From Nilaparvata lugens (lineage: Eukaryota > Arthropoda > Insecta > Hemiptera > Delphacidae): a stretch of 64,000 bases of DNA. The notes beneath the pieces are model-generated. The model did no database searches. It was not told the origin of the DNA and worked only from the letters and a program-made list of their open reading frames with translations. Location: the NCBI RefSeq assembly GCF_014356525.2, contig NC_052504.1, positions 101,488,051 to 101,552,050 of the forward strand, given 5' to 3'. Each line of letters opens with the position of its first letter. Positions within the stretch are counted from its first letter, which is position 1. Positions 34,653 through 46,875 of the stretch are shown in pieces. The position numbers and the translations under genes were made by a program.

Positions 34653-37640
34653 CTACTCTGTTCTTTGTTGCGTGTTGTTGACTACCTCATTACCCACTTA
34701 TGTGGGTAGCATTACATATTGCAACAAAGTTAGTATTAAACTCTGGTCTATTCGGTAGTTTTTTGCTAACTTTCTGTAATTTCGCAGCGTTTTTCATAAC
34801 CAAAAAAGTAAAATGTTTCTAATACATCAAACAGGCAAGAATAAGCTACAGAGTAGCTTTGAAACTTTCAACAAACCAATCACTTTCCTAAGCAATGCTT
34901 CTAATCAGGTCATTCTTCCATTACATTTTACAGTAAAATAAACGATCAGTGAACCAAAATAGAATTATCATTATTATTGTAGATGATGATTAAAACCAGA
35001 TTAACTAATATCGTGTATCAGGTCAACTGCATTTCTTTTAAATGATGAATGATATAACTGGGTGATTTTTTTCATTGTTATATACTTATTAAATTAGAAT
35101 ATTATGAAGGCCTTTACATGTACAATATCAAGTCATTGAAACGCTAACATTTCCATTGATGGGTATCAGGATTTACATAAGTCAATGACTATCTACCTTT
35201 TACCGTCAATGACTATTTGGTGCTTTATTGAACCTATTTTATAGTTCATATTATTTTGTATAAACTATATTATTTTTTAATTGAGTATTCAACAACACGT
35301 AATACTTTTTATTTAGAGAATTTTTCTCAAAGCTTGTCTAATTATTACTATGTTACAACTATTGTTGTCGATTTTCTTAACTAATTCGCTTGCGTAACTT
35401 TGTAACTTTGAAGTTTTTAATGTTTCTGCTGAAACGCTCTTCAAACAGATTTAAGAAACAGTATGATTCAAAATAAATATAATAAGTCGATGTGCCTTAA
35501 TACTAGAGACTGGTCTGCTAGTTTAGATGCTCAATAATCTTTTTCTAAAAAAGGTTGTTAAATATCAATTCATGCTAACGTCTATAAAATTACTAGACAT
35601 TTTTGTGTGGTATAAAATTACAGAGGCCTATATCACAGAATAGATATACTATGCCTATGTCTATGTGTATAATTTTATATAACTCACCTTCAAGGATAAG
35701 GTGACAATGCTATTTCTATTTAAATTTTTAAATTTAAAAACCTGATGAGACGGATTAAGAAATAAACATTAGTTTTTTTTGTTATTTCATGATTATTCAA
35801 AATATACTCGTATATTCTTTATTAGATTTTCAGTTGAATCTACAATGATATTTGTTTAGTTACTACATTTTGTCATAATATACACTAATCAATTCTATTC
35901 ACAGATCTAGGCGTAGGGCTCTGTAATTTTCTATTCACAAATTGTTATGTTATCTATTCTTTTTATTTTAAAACTTACACCTGTTGAACAGTTTCCTGTA
36001 TAATTTATGTAGTAATAGTCTTGAAGTTTTACAATTCAATTGATAGATTCCTTTTTTTTAATTTATTGATGCATTTGCTATTTTTTTTCAATGTGTTTTG
36101 ATAGGTTGGAATATAATTATCCCAATATTTCATGACATTGCTATAAAGCTTATTTCTCAATGAATTATGTTGAGTCTTAAGAACGTATGTTTATGTTTTT
36201 GAAGGGACAAAAATCCAAAAACGTAATATTTTGACTTGTAATCCTCTATTATTTCTCAATTATAATTCTCAAATTGAACGAATGAAATCGAACGAATCTC
36301 TTTGAATATTTCTGTGCACTCTATTTTACCTACTATCTTCAGTTTGGAATCGAGTGCTTATTTGCTCTTGTAACTCCTATACTTTTCTAGTTATGCCCTA
36401 GTAACTATATCAAGTATTCAGTTACCTATCGAATTTATTACTTTTAAACGATTAAAGTAAAAAACTCGTATTTAATGCTTTTTATTATTTGCTGAGAAAT
36501 TAGTGTTCATTCTAGTTTTAGTAAGCTCTTTATAGATAAATTTTAATTCCTCTTTGCTTTCTGTATATTTTACAAAGTTAGTGAATTTTAGTACTTTTAA
36601 TTGAAGTCTTTAAATGAAAGATGTCATGTGGAAAGGATCAAATAATATAACTATTTCAATCGCCATATTTTACTGTACTACATTATCACATGCGAAGGCT
36701 TTTCTAGTGAGATGTCCCATCATAAAATCATTACATTTCTCAAATAATTCAATAGTAATTAAATTCCATAATGAAATATTTATGTAAAATTGATATGAGA
36801 AAGATTTAGCTGATTAATTCAGCAAAAATTTTAGTGAACCATTTTCTAGGAATTGTCTATTTCCATTTTAATTGTCTATATCCATATTGTCATATATCTA
36901 ATCACGAATTGTCTATTTACATCTTTTATTTTGTACAGTATAACAAATCTTTCTTTTCCTTAATTTGAGAGAGAAAACAGATTCACGTATTTTTGATATG
37001 TTTTCTATTTGAAAATTTGCATTTCTTATCTCTTAACACTTCAGATTAACCTCTAGTTTACTTCTATTTCCCTCTAGAACTTCCTATTTTCTAGACATGA
37101 CAAAACAACGTCAACTTCTGCATTTGTGTTATCTTGAACATGTGAATATTGAAACGTATATTCCTAATAGTTTATATCTCTATTCTATTCTCACGACTCG
37201 GTTTTTAGCAATTATTCAATTTTTCCTAATTGACGAGCAGTTCTTCAATATTTCAATTATCATTGTTTTAATGATTTTGTAATTATTGTAAAATTAGATA
37301 CTTCTACCATCTTTGATATTACCTAAAAAGGTATTGTAGCGTTTTTAGTTGTCTCGATTCTTTTTTTAATTTAGAATTTTTGCCAAATATTCCTCTCAAG
37401 TGCCTTGGATAATATTTACTCGTGGAAATCTTACATATTCAAAATACAATATGTAACTTATATTTATTTTTCATATTTATTTTATTTTATCTGATATTGT
37501 CTATGTTTTAAGTACATTTCAGATAAAATTAGTTGCCTCTAGTTGCCTTTACGTTTTAACCTAATATTTATTAAGATTCGCCTATCTCTCTTAGATGTAG
37601 CTAAACATCTCAAATGTTAGTGGTGACCTCTAGATTTATC
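34653..37640 (+). other. U-rich AT stretch, probable 3' UTR
   Basis: Downstream of the stop at 34652 the + strand is strikingly T-rich with many ATTTA and TTTTTA motifs. Candidate poly(A) signals AATAAA occur at about 34939, 35473 and 35762. No ORF of note. A long 3' UTR is plausible; intergenic DNA cannot be excluded. Confidence 0.4.
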
Positions 37641-37669
37641 TAATAATTTGAAATAAATTCAATATCCAG

Positions 37670-38697
37670 TCATGCAACTAGTCTTATTATGTAATAATTT
37701 ATTTTTAATGAATCAAAATTATTAACTTTGTAGTTTGTTGTCAAATAAAGTTTGATGAACCCACTTTTATTCTTATTTTTTAGGCTGTTGATTGTATTAT
37801 GGATTGATTTGTTTGTCGAATTGATTGCTTCATTTAATTCTGGCCTATCAAACCTATTAGGAATAGTACTTATTATTAAGTTTGTTTTTTTGCTGAGTGG
37901 CACAATTTCCTTGATTTTTTCTGTTACTTGAGGAAGATGATTCAAGTTAGGTTCATTTATATTATTTGAGCCACCCAGTACAATTAGATAGTCATTTTCA
38001 TCAAAGTCTTTAGTTTGTTCCCTAGCTGACTCTACAACTGCATTAATTGATGCACTTGGCTTGAAAAAACATTGGACATCAAATTTATTTTTCAATCTTT
38101 TATCAAGGAGATCACTGCAATCACGTCCATGACTGGACGTCAGTAGCAGAACTCTCCCTTTCCTATCTTTATTTCCCTCAGCTATATTTTTGGTTGCTGT
38201 CTTCAAAACCTCACTGTACGTTTTATTTCGACCATTTTCAGAGCATTTCCCATCATTTAGGTTAGATTCTATTTTTTTGCATTTGGACGGAGGTTCTATC
38301 ATACATTTAGTATTATCAAATTTAGATTTTAGTTTCTTTATTTCCTCCGACATTAGACTACATTGATTTTTTAGATTTAGTATTTCTTTTTTATGGTCTT
38401 CATCTTGTAATTTTATAATCAGTTCCAAAGATTTAATTTCTTCTACCATCCCTAACCTTTCTTCCTCAGACGTTTTTAGAGTTACTTCTAATTGGTTTTT
38501 AAATTAGTGTGGCTACTTTGTAGTTGAGCAACTTTTTCGGCTAAAGTAGTTTGAGGAACTGGGGTTTTTGGTTTTGGCGTTTTTGAATTTTGGTTTTGGG
38601 AACGCGTAAGTACTCCCGCAATGTTTACATTTCTATTAATAACCTTCGGTGTTCTATTTGAGCTCATCTTCCTATCTAAGAAATATATTACTTGCAA
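37670..38697 (-). pseudogene. LINE ORF1-like protein with coiled coil and SGNH-like domain
   Basis: Two minus-strand frames join with a one-base slip near 38490. The start, MSSNRTPKVINRNV, is basic and low in complexity. It leads into a coiled coil (LAEKVAQLQSS, then EEIKSLELIIKLQDEDHKK and MSEEIKKLKSKFD). The C-terminal domain has RVLLLTSSHGRDCSDLL, KFDVQCFFKPSASINAVVES and NDYLIVLGGSNNINEP, resembling SGNH/GDSL esterase blocks. The usual GDS serine is replaced by TSSHGRD, and GGSNN matches the N-containing block. Such coil-plus-esterase ORF1 proteins are known from CR1/L2-type LINEs. The frame fails shortly after LYLTTNYKVNN, and no polymerase follows on that strand, so it is an orphan or truncated ORF1. 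Confidence 0.65.
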
Positions 38698-38699
38698 TA

Positions 38700-39801
38700 A
38701 TAATAATTGATTTATAAATGATAGGATTTTAATTAGGTTATAATTTAGTCAAGTAAACTATCTATGTTTATTTTTAAATCTCGAAAACCTAACCTCAAAA
38801 TAACCTCTAAACGATGTTTGGCTTATAAAATAGAATTAAGAATTAAAATCTAAAACAAAATGATAAAACGTGATCAAGAAACAATTAATAATGAAATTAA
38901 TACAAAATTTGTACTTATCCGTGACTATTTATAACACAAAATCTTCCAAAACCCAGGAGCGAAATTATGTATGACTTTCATTCACAAAACCTCAAGGTCA
39001 TTATAATAAGTAGGCCTACTATATACTATAATAGTATATAATAAGTAGGCCTACTCTAAATGAAGGATTTTTTTCAGTAACCTGAATCAATGTCAGACCT
39101 TTGTTTCAATCTCTACTACAATGTCTGCCATCCGATATTTTACCTATCTGAATCTTTCTTATTTTTGGTTTTATTGGCTTTACTAAACTTGAATTTTAAA
39201 CAACACTTGAAGTGAAAATACACTTACTTTTGTAGTGACGATCGTTTCGACCTGTTGTTGGTTATCATCAAACTGTGGGAATTTACTCAGATGAGAAGGC
39301 TATGTGTGGTAAGGGATGAAGGTGGTGGAATAGGTTTGGTGGGGCTGGGTTGGTGGATACTTAGTGAGGTGGTAATTTTGAACTGTGGACTATTTTGTCA
39401 AAGAGTGTGTGGGAAGAGAAATTTACTTGATCATTTAGGAGACTGTTGAGAAATTGTTTTGTGTGGTTGTAAATTCGTATTGTTCCAATACATTGAGTTT
39501 TCTGCTTTTTTGTGAGATATGGAGGATTTCAAGATTGGTGGCGATGTCGGTGTATGTGTGGTTTGTTGATATAATATGGTCAGCTTTACTGCTAAAAATA
39601 ACTCCTTGGAAATCAATTATTTGGATACCGTATAATGAATGGAAGTGAAGAAGAAAATTCAGTTATTGAGAAGTTTGAAATTCATTGCATAGCGATGTGA
39701 ATAAACAGCAAAATTCGAAAATATGGCATGGTACAAAGTAAAAATTCGTAAGTTGTGGGCTCTTCTGAATTAATAGCTAGGAAGGAATTGTGTGTGAACC
39801 G
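38700..39801. other. Gene-free DNA
   Basis: No supported exon. A short duplication of ataataagtaggcctact occurs at about 39003-39055. Confidence 0.45.
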
Positions 39802-40198
39802 TAAGGCTAGGGCCAGACGAGCGCACAAAGTGCGTCCGTTGCAACTTACTTTTTGACGTCCGTTGTAGAAATACATAGAAGTGAATTGGTGACAACACAC
39901 GAGCACTGAACTCTATACTAAGTATAGAGTTAGTACTAGTTAGTATAGAGTTCACTGCACACGAGGTACGTGCGTACCAAGTAACGGAATTCGTAACGGA
40001 CGGTGATTTTTGAACTGCGCAGAAATGCTACAACGCACGTCGAACCATGCAAAAGTTATTGCATCGTCTGGTTCAATTGCTTAAAGCCAACTGACGTTGA
40101 CGCACCACACTCAACGCTCGTGTGGTGTCATTGGCGACGGCCGCAAAAAGTAAGTTGCAATGGACGCACTATGTGCGCTCGTGTGGCCCTTGCCTTAT
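39802..40198. mobile_element. Palindromic MITE, copy 1
   Basis: Ends aggctagggccagacgagcg and, on the other strand, aggcaagggccacacgagcg. The arms continue through cacaaagtgcgtccgttgca / tgcaatggacgcactatgtg and a ttactttttg / caaaaagtaa pair. An inner palindrome ctctatactaagtatagag sits at about 39910. No coding capacity. Confidence 0.8.
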
Positions 40199-40747
40199 TT
40201 TCTCCATTTTTTCGAATTCAAATTTATTTATTCAAGTAAGTACAATACATTCCAGTATATACACGAATCTACAATAAATTACAGTACAACAGCTAATTAT
40301 GCAACAAATTTCACATATTACGAAAACTTATTATTTACTATGAAGATTGAATGCAACACTAGAATATAGTAATGTAATAATATAGTACTGTAATATAACT
40401 ACATAAATCAGCGGTGTTTCAACAATAATAAATGATAATTTCAATGAATAAATATACACCCCACTATAAATTATATGTGTTCCATTATCATAGAACCATA
40501 CGCACTGCTTCTTGATATTTATCTTTTGAAAGATTGATTGTACAAAGGTACAATATCATACTAAAAGGTCAGTTGACCATGCTTTGTACTGAAGCTACGA
40601 ACCAATCATGAATTGAGTCCCAAGTTATATTAATGGTTATACTACGGTACATGTAAAAACATTTAGTAGAGCAACGAGGATGAAAGTACCTATCGGATAG
40701 TGTATGCTATAATCTATTAATATAGTTGCTTATGTACACTTGCTGGT
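39802..40747. repeat. Tandem duplication, copy 1
   Basis: The MITE plus about 550 bases of right flank recur at 41410-42350, with differences mainly of single-base indels. The shared segment stops at cttatgtacacttgctggtg in both copies. Confidence 0.85.
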
Positions 40748-41409
40748 GTACAGCAAATCATTTGCATTGATTTCAATACCTGCTTTCATGTGCAATGAGT
40801 ATCAATGGAATAAACATTCCCTGTTGCACGTATGACTTTTAAATTTAACCACTGACAAATAATGGTGTCTTCTGCTTATCATTGATTTCGGTATATGATA
40901 GACATTTAATCACAGTTAAATTTAATAAACGTACGAGCAGCCAGGAGAAAGAGTTTCATTCAACGAATATTAGTCATATCGACTGACACTGTTTCGCATT
41001 CTTACTTGACAAACTCCCCATTTGTTGCAATAGCTCAATTGCAGATTATCAAATCAAATGTTAAATGAGATTGTTCCAAATGTTGTTTGTAAAGTGAGAA
41101 AGCTACATAGAATGGAATTGAGTCATGAAATTCTACATAAATTCCCACTAGAAAATGACTATAAATGGTTGGAACATGCTGTGTGGATAAATTGAGCATT
41201 TCCAGAGGTACTTTGAGATTATGGCTGTGCAAAGGCTAAAAATAAACTTTCTACTGGTGATATTTTTCTTAGTTTTTCGATTTGTATATCATCAAGCTAT
41301 CCAAATGAAAAAGTTTCATCAAGAAAACATTTTTCTCGATCATTACTTTTGAGATCTGAGTGCCTAAAGTTTAATTTTTGTGACAAAACATTTCGAAAAA
41401 TGGAGAAAA
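40748..41409. other. Unique spacer between duplicate copies
   Basis: No coding content. At 41222-41257 it holds ggctgtgcaaaggctaaaaa plus taaactttctactggt, also found at 54273-54309. Confidence 0.5.
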
Positions 41410-42350
41410 TAAGGCAAGGGCTACACGAGCGCACAAAGTGCGTCCGTTGCAACTTACTTTTTGACGTCCGTTGTAGAAATACATAGAAGTGAATTGGCGA
41501 CAACACACGAGCACTGAACTCTATACTAAGTATAGAGTTAGTACTAGTTAGTATAGAGTTCACTGCACACGAGGTACGTGCGTACCAAGTAACGGAAGTC
41601 GTAACGGACGGTGATTTTTGAACTGCGCAGAAATGCTAGAACGCACGTCGAACCATGCAAAAGTTATTGCATCGTCGGTTCAATTGCTTAAAGCCAACTG
41701 ACGTTGACGCACCACACTCAACGCTCGTGTGGTGTCATTGGCGACGGCCGCAAAAAGTAAGTTGCAATGGACGCACTATGTGCGCTCGTGTGGCCTTGCC
41801 TTATTTTCTCCATTTTTTCAAATTCAAATTTATTTATTCAAGTAAGTTACAATACATTCCAGTATATACACGAATCTACAATAATTACAGTAACAACAGC
41901 TAATTATGCAACAAATTTCACATATACGAAAACTTATTATTTACTATGAAGATTGAATGCAACATTAGATTATTGATAATATAGTACTGTAATGTAACTA
42001 CATAAATCAGCGGTGTTTCAACAAAAAATAAATGATAATTTCAATGAATAAATATACACCCCACTATAAATTATATGTGTTCCATTATCATAGAACCATA
42101 CGCACTGCTTCTTTGATATTTATCTTTTGAAAGATTGATTGTACAAAGGTACCAATATCATACTAAAGGTCAGTTGACCATGCTTGTACTGAAGCTACGA
42201 ACCAATCATGATTTTAGTCCAAAGTTATATTAATGGTTCATACTACGGTACATGTAAAAACATTTAGTAGAGCAACGAGGATGAAAGTACCTATCGGATA
42301 GTGTAGGCTATAATCTATTAAATATAGTTGCTTATGTACACTTGCTGGTG
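41410..42350. repeat. Tandem duplication, copy 2 (with MITE copy 2 at 41410-41803)
   Basis: Second copy of 39802-40747 in direct orientation. Its left flank (gaaaaatggagaaaataagg) is the inverse of its right flank (ccttattttctccatttttt), unlike copy 1, so the palindrome here is longer. Confidence 0.85.
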
Positions 42351-42851
42351 AGGCTGTAATTCAGGTTATATATTGCTCACCTTTGGATCAAACTGTGTAT
42401 TGTTCTTGATTCAAGGTCAGGGTATTCAGTTATTTATTTTTAGCCTACATACAGTAGATTCTAGTATGTAGAGTTGGAGTTTTTGTTTCATTGATGCTAT
42501 TGGACTGTGATAACAACGTACTTGTGAGCCCTCGGGTGGGAACTCGCTCAAAATTCTGTGATATTCCGTCTGCGGTGAGCTTGGAAGTGCGGTCACAGAA
42601 GGGGGAACACTATATTCTTTCCGTAGTGAAAAGACAAGATAAAAATGCAGTTTTTTTCCACTCCAAAATTATTTTTATTATGACGTTTCACTACCGCGTA
42701 CCGTATCACAAAGGAAAGACATGTGCTCCTTATTCTTCACTTTAAGTATAAAATCTTTACCAACTTATTGTAAGTGAAGAAGAAGAAACAGTACCCTAGT
42801 CTTCCTTTGTGGTAGGCCTACTACCTACGGTACCAGTAGTATATAATAATA

Positions 42852-43051
42852 ATATCGTGTGACCTGGCGGCTCAGGTCTGGTGTCAGAGTTTTCAGGTCG
42901 CAACTGATCAATTTCAGGGCCTCTGACATGACCTAACGACTGCTTTTTAGGCAGCCGGGACCGACGTCTTAACGTCCATTCGAAACACGGGAGTGGCCCG
43001 AGAAAAATATCTTGCCCGGGCTGGAATTCGAACCCGGGCCTTTGGATTACA
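42852..43051 (-). mobile_element. tRNA-derived SINE, head-truncated copy
   Basis: Matches the SINE at 56231-56464 through its body (CAGGTCTGGTGTCAGAGTTT, gactgctttttaggcagccg, ggagtggcccgag) and into the B-box region (GGGTTCGAATTCCAG on the minus strand). It then loses homology before the A box. Confidence 0.75.
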
Positions 43052-43499
43052 GTAGTGAAAAGTCAAGATAAACTGCAGTTTACTGCATATGAAAATGAAC
43101 ATGACTGAAGGTCATGACTGAAAATGAATGAAAGAACATGATTGTGCTTCCTCTTTTTTTCTCAAGTACCTAAGTGAAGTACTTCACTTGATTATTTATT
43201 TTATCAATTAATATGATAAATCGTTATTATTTTTATGTAAGTGAAGATGAAGAAGACTGAAACTAGACCTACCAATACATTCTGGTTTGGAGTGAAAAAG
43301 AGAATCTTTTCAAAATCTTCTAAAAATATAGCGTAATATATACGGTTTTAATAAATTAATAAATCCTATTTTTATAATTCGGAGTATAACGTACGTAGAA
43401 ACTGTCATCGTAATTTTATAATTTTCAAAACCATTTATCAAGCTTAGATAAAATTAGCAAAAAAACTTATATTATCAAGCTATGAACATTCAAATTTAC

Positions 43500-43595
43500 C
43501 GCGCATGCCAAAATATGTTTGGATCATGACGTCAGCTGAGATTTAAGATTTCAGTCAGCTTTCTGTTTCTGTGATTCTTGAAAGAGCGAACTAAA
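43500..43595 (+). promoter_or_regulatory. AMMECR1 proximal promoter
   Basis: A perfect palindromic CRE, TGACGTCA, lies at 43527-43534. An initiator match TCAGTC is at 43551-43556 and the ATG at 43596. The layout implies a short 5' UTR of about 43 bases with the CRE about 20 bases upstream of the start site. A GCGCATGC motif at 43500 may add an NRF1-like half-site. Binding is inferred from motif only. Confidence 0.5.
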
Positions 43596-43808
43596 ATGGC
43601 TTCTGGTTGTTGTGGGGCAAAAAAGCAAAAACTAAATAATCGTCAAGTGTCCTTGTAATACAATGAATGGTACTGAAAATACTAACAACATTCATCATAG
43701 TGAAATGGTGGCTCATCCTGATATGGGCTTTTTCTGTTTCGACGTTTTGTACTGCCATTTAACTAGTTTAGAACCTCCGAAAACTCCTGATTTCTGCAAC
43801 GATCCATA
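43596..43808 (+). CDS. AMMECR1: AMMECR1, exon 1
   Basis: Starts at ATG in context TAAAATGG and reads MASGCCGAKKQKLNNRQVS, matching the conserved N-terminus of animal AMMECR1. The raw frame then hits TAA at 43656. Adding one base near 43650-43654 restores CNTMNGTENTNNIHHSEMVA, then HPDMGFFCFDVLYCHL and the PPKTPDFCNDP block. The exon ends mid-codon at 43808 with donor GTAAGT. AMMECR1 is a deeply conserved single-domain protein of unknown biochemical activity, linked in humans to the AMME contiguous-deletion syndrome. The first intron (7.7 kb) is filled with LINEs. Loss of one base is more likely an assembly error than a null allele, because the downstream exons are equally conserved. Confidence 0.88.
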
Positions 43809-43814
43809 GTAAGT

Positions 43815-44334
43815 AGCCTTGAGGTTAGCCAGGTTTTATAAGAAAAATATTCCTTGTTCAAAAATAATTTATCATTTGAATCACAAAGAAAGTGAGTCTT
43901 AAGTAAGTATAATGGATATTTCTAAATACTCATGAATTTATTTATTTTATTTTAATGTTTTTTTTATTTTAGCTGGTGTAGACTTGAGCTGTGTTTACAC
44001 CAGTTATTAACAAAAGGTTTTTTCTCCGTCCTTATAGATTTTATTATATTGAACATAACTTATCATACACATGATAAACATAATTATGAATGCTTAATAT
44101 CTCTAAAATTACAAGATTTTGTCAATTAGTAATAGTTACAGTAGTATCTTTGGGTCGCGAGATACTGATCTATGATAATTATCATCAAGTAAATATATAG
44201 GACAAGTTTAAAACTACCCAACTTTGTTGCCAATTTTAAAGGGTGGGATTCACTTTGTTCTGACAGCATATTTGTTATGACATCAACACATTCCATCCTT
44301 CTATCAGTAAATACATTTGTCTATCAGTGAATCC
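43815..44334. other. AMMECR1 intron 1, proximal part
   Basis: AT-rich non-coding sequence with no recognised element. Confidence 0.5.
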
Positions 44335-44756
44335 TTCTTGGTCCCACATTATGTATTATATACATAGGCTAAATGATCTGTCATCTTGCTCCACTAAGCC
44401 ACTTATTCAGTATGCCGATGACACATAGTATCACTAATTCAAGTTTGAAAGCTATAGTCAGCCAAACACAGGAAGAGCTACTGAATATCTAGAGATGGTT
44501 TGCTGCAAATAATCTGTCTATGAATACAAGTAAGACTAAGTTTATACTTTCCAACACCCCCATTTTCCAGCCAAAAACTTTAATAAATAATAATGATCTT
44601 CTTGAAGTAGAACTAACACTAGATACCCAGTAGATTAGACTGGTCAGTACACACTCAAAAATATGCTCCAGGGTTAACTGAGCTATTTTCTCCCTACGAG
44701 TGCTCAAAAACACATTGAGTTTCAAAGCCTTAATGGTGGTATATTAGGGTTATGAA
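44335..44756 (+). pseudogene. LINE-C, first piece (reverse transcriptase)
   Basis: The + strand reads, with stops and slips, a NDLSSCSTKPLIQYADDT block, SSLKAIVSQTQEELLNI, RWFAANNLSMNTSKTKFIL and a final LRVLKNTLSFKALMVVY. This is the palm YADD motif and the thumb of a non-LTR polymerase. The expected next segment (LEYGITLWG) appears 4.2 kb away at 48967, so LINE-B is inserted here. Confidence 0.75.
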
Positions 44757-45225
44757 GGTTGAAGGTTTGAAGGTTGGCAGGACTGGTCTGCCGGTGATGG
44801 TTTGTGGTGAAGTTACTCTCAATTTTCTCTTGTAATAAATAATTATTTCTTACCTGCTGTGTTCCGAGTTAAGTGCTAGTGGGTGCGAGAGTGTGGTTAT
44901 TTGGAAAGGTATTAATTTTCTCTCCTGGCTCACTCTTGAATCTTAAGTGATCGCTAATTAATTTTGCTAATCATAACCTCAATTCATACTATCCAATAAC
45001 AAGAATTCTATTTTCAACAATCCTCTGCGCGGAAAAGAGCCTGCTGTTTTCGGTTTCTACTGATAACAGCTCTGAACTTTCAACATCTGTAAACTCCACT
45101 GATATAGTCAGCCGAGCTTATAAACAATTTAATAGAGTGATAAATAACTACGATTCATTTTTCTCAATTCATTCGTCTCCCTATTATATATCAATTATTA
45201 TCTCCACACCCAGACGATTTTATCA

Positions 45226-46875
45226 AGTCAAATTATTTCTTGTGTTGTGATCATGATTTTCTTGCTGTTTCATAAAGTTATCTTCATTTTCCTTCATGTA
45301 AAAGATTTACATAAATATACATACTAGCAAGGGTTGGGACGCTAAGTTTCTTGAAAGCATCTCTACATGACTCGTTGAATTGAGTCCTGCAATGCATCTT
45401 ATGGCTTTTTTCTGCCATAGAAACACTCTGCTGGCAGAAGAGCCGTTGCCCCATAAACGGAGACCATAATTAAATGTGAATGGAAGAGACCGTAGTATGC
45501 CATCATCAAAACTCCAGGGCTGACTGATAGTTTAAGTTTACGTAGAAGAAAGGGCTCTTGATAGTTTTTTACAAAGAAACTCGATATGGTCTTCCCAGCA
45601 TAGCTTACTGTCCAGCATTAAGCCCAGCAATTTGACCGGCTTCGTGTAGTTTTTTAGGCTAGGATCTATTTGCTCTTCAAGGAAAATAATATCCTCTCAG
45701 TTTTGGCTCATTAAGACGGAGGCTGTTGGCATTGTACCATATTTTGAGTTTTTGTTGAAACGTCAAGGTCATGAATAAGATTTTCCGCATCGCACCAGAA
45801 TTGAGAATGTAGTGTCGTCGGCATACAATATTGAAAAGCATGGTATATACAACTGAAATCATTTACGTACACTAGAATAAAAACGGCCCCAAAACAGACC
45901 CTTGAGGGACGCCTGTTTTCACGCTTTTGGGCTAGATAGTTTATTATTTACTTTTACCAACTGTTGTATATTGCTCAAGAAGCTTTGAATCAGAGTCAGC
46001 TCGCTACCTTCAATACCATAGTATCTCAACTTTTCAAACAATATTGAATGTGACATGGAGTCAAACGCACGACTCAGGTCCAGTAGATCACCAGCAACCA
46101 TACATTGGCTTTCAAAGCTCTCAAGAAGTAGTTGACAACCTTTTCAATCGCCATAGTTGTTGAATGATTTGGTCTAAATCCAAATTGATGGGGTTGAGCA
46201 AATATTTTCTACAAAGTACTCATACAGCTGGTTCAGTAGACATGCCTCAATGTTTTACCTACGATCGAGACTATTGCTATTGGTCTGTAGCTTTCTGGCA
46301 GTTCCTTTTCACCTTTTTTATAGATTGGATTTATTATCGACATTTTCAAGCATTCAGGAAAAGCTCCAAGTATCATAATCAAATTAATTACACATGTCAG
46401 TGGACGGAGAATCGAATCGATAATGTTCTTCACCGTATAATTTGAAAGACCAAAGGTATCCTCACTTCTTGAGAACTGAGATTTCACTATGGACTTCCGT
46501 TTCAATGTCAACCTCTTTCCATGCAAATCTTGGTGCAGCCACATTTTTTAAATTGATGAGATTACATTTTTCCAGCATATCTCCATTGTAACTGATGTAG
46601 AGATAGACATATCCGAGCATGAACTCCTGCACTAAGAAAAAAATCATTCAGTTTCTCAGGAGGATGTTGATTGTAGTTGATGACTTATTCTTGTGTTTAG
46701 ATTCATTGTTGATGATTTTCCATGCTGTTTTACATTTATTGTTATATTCTGTCAACAGCTTGTCTTGAGTGACAACTTTGCCCTAGCATCGCTCAGTGTA
46801 AGGTTTTGAAATCTTGAATCTCTCTTTGTCTTCATTGGCACCTCGGATCTTCCAAATTTTATACAAGATTAACAG
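45226..46875 (-). pseudogene. LINE-B, inverted duplicate arm
   Basis: The minus-strand copy of the same polymerase segment as 46894-48545 reads in order KCNLINLKNVAAPRFAWKEV, SIINPIYKKGEKELPESYRP, ESFESQCMVAGDLLDLSRAF, NNKLSSPKA and a VYADDT-equivalent block near 45820, with frameshifts. It is separated from the + arm by only 18 bases. Confidence 0.85.

Noticed and set aside
33988..34758. 256-residue + strand ORF overlapping the 33.7-kb exon
   Set aside because: It is the out-of-frame shadow of a GC-rich coding exon; the other frame has clear repeats and ends at the same region.
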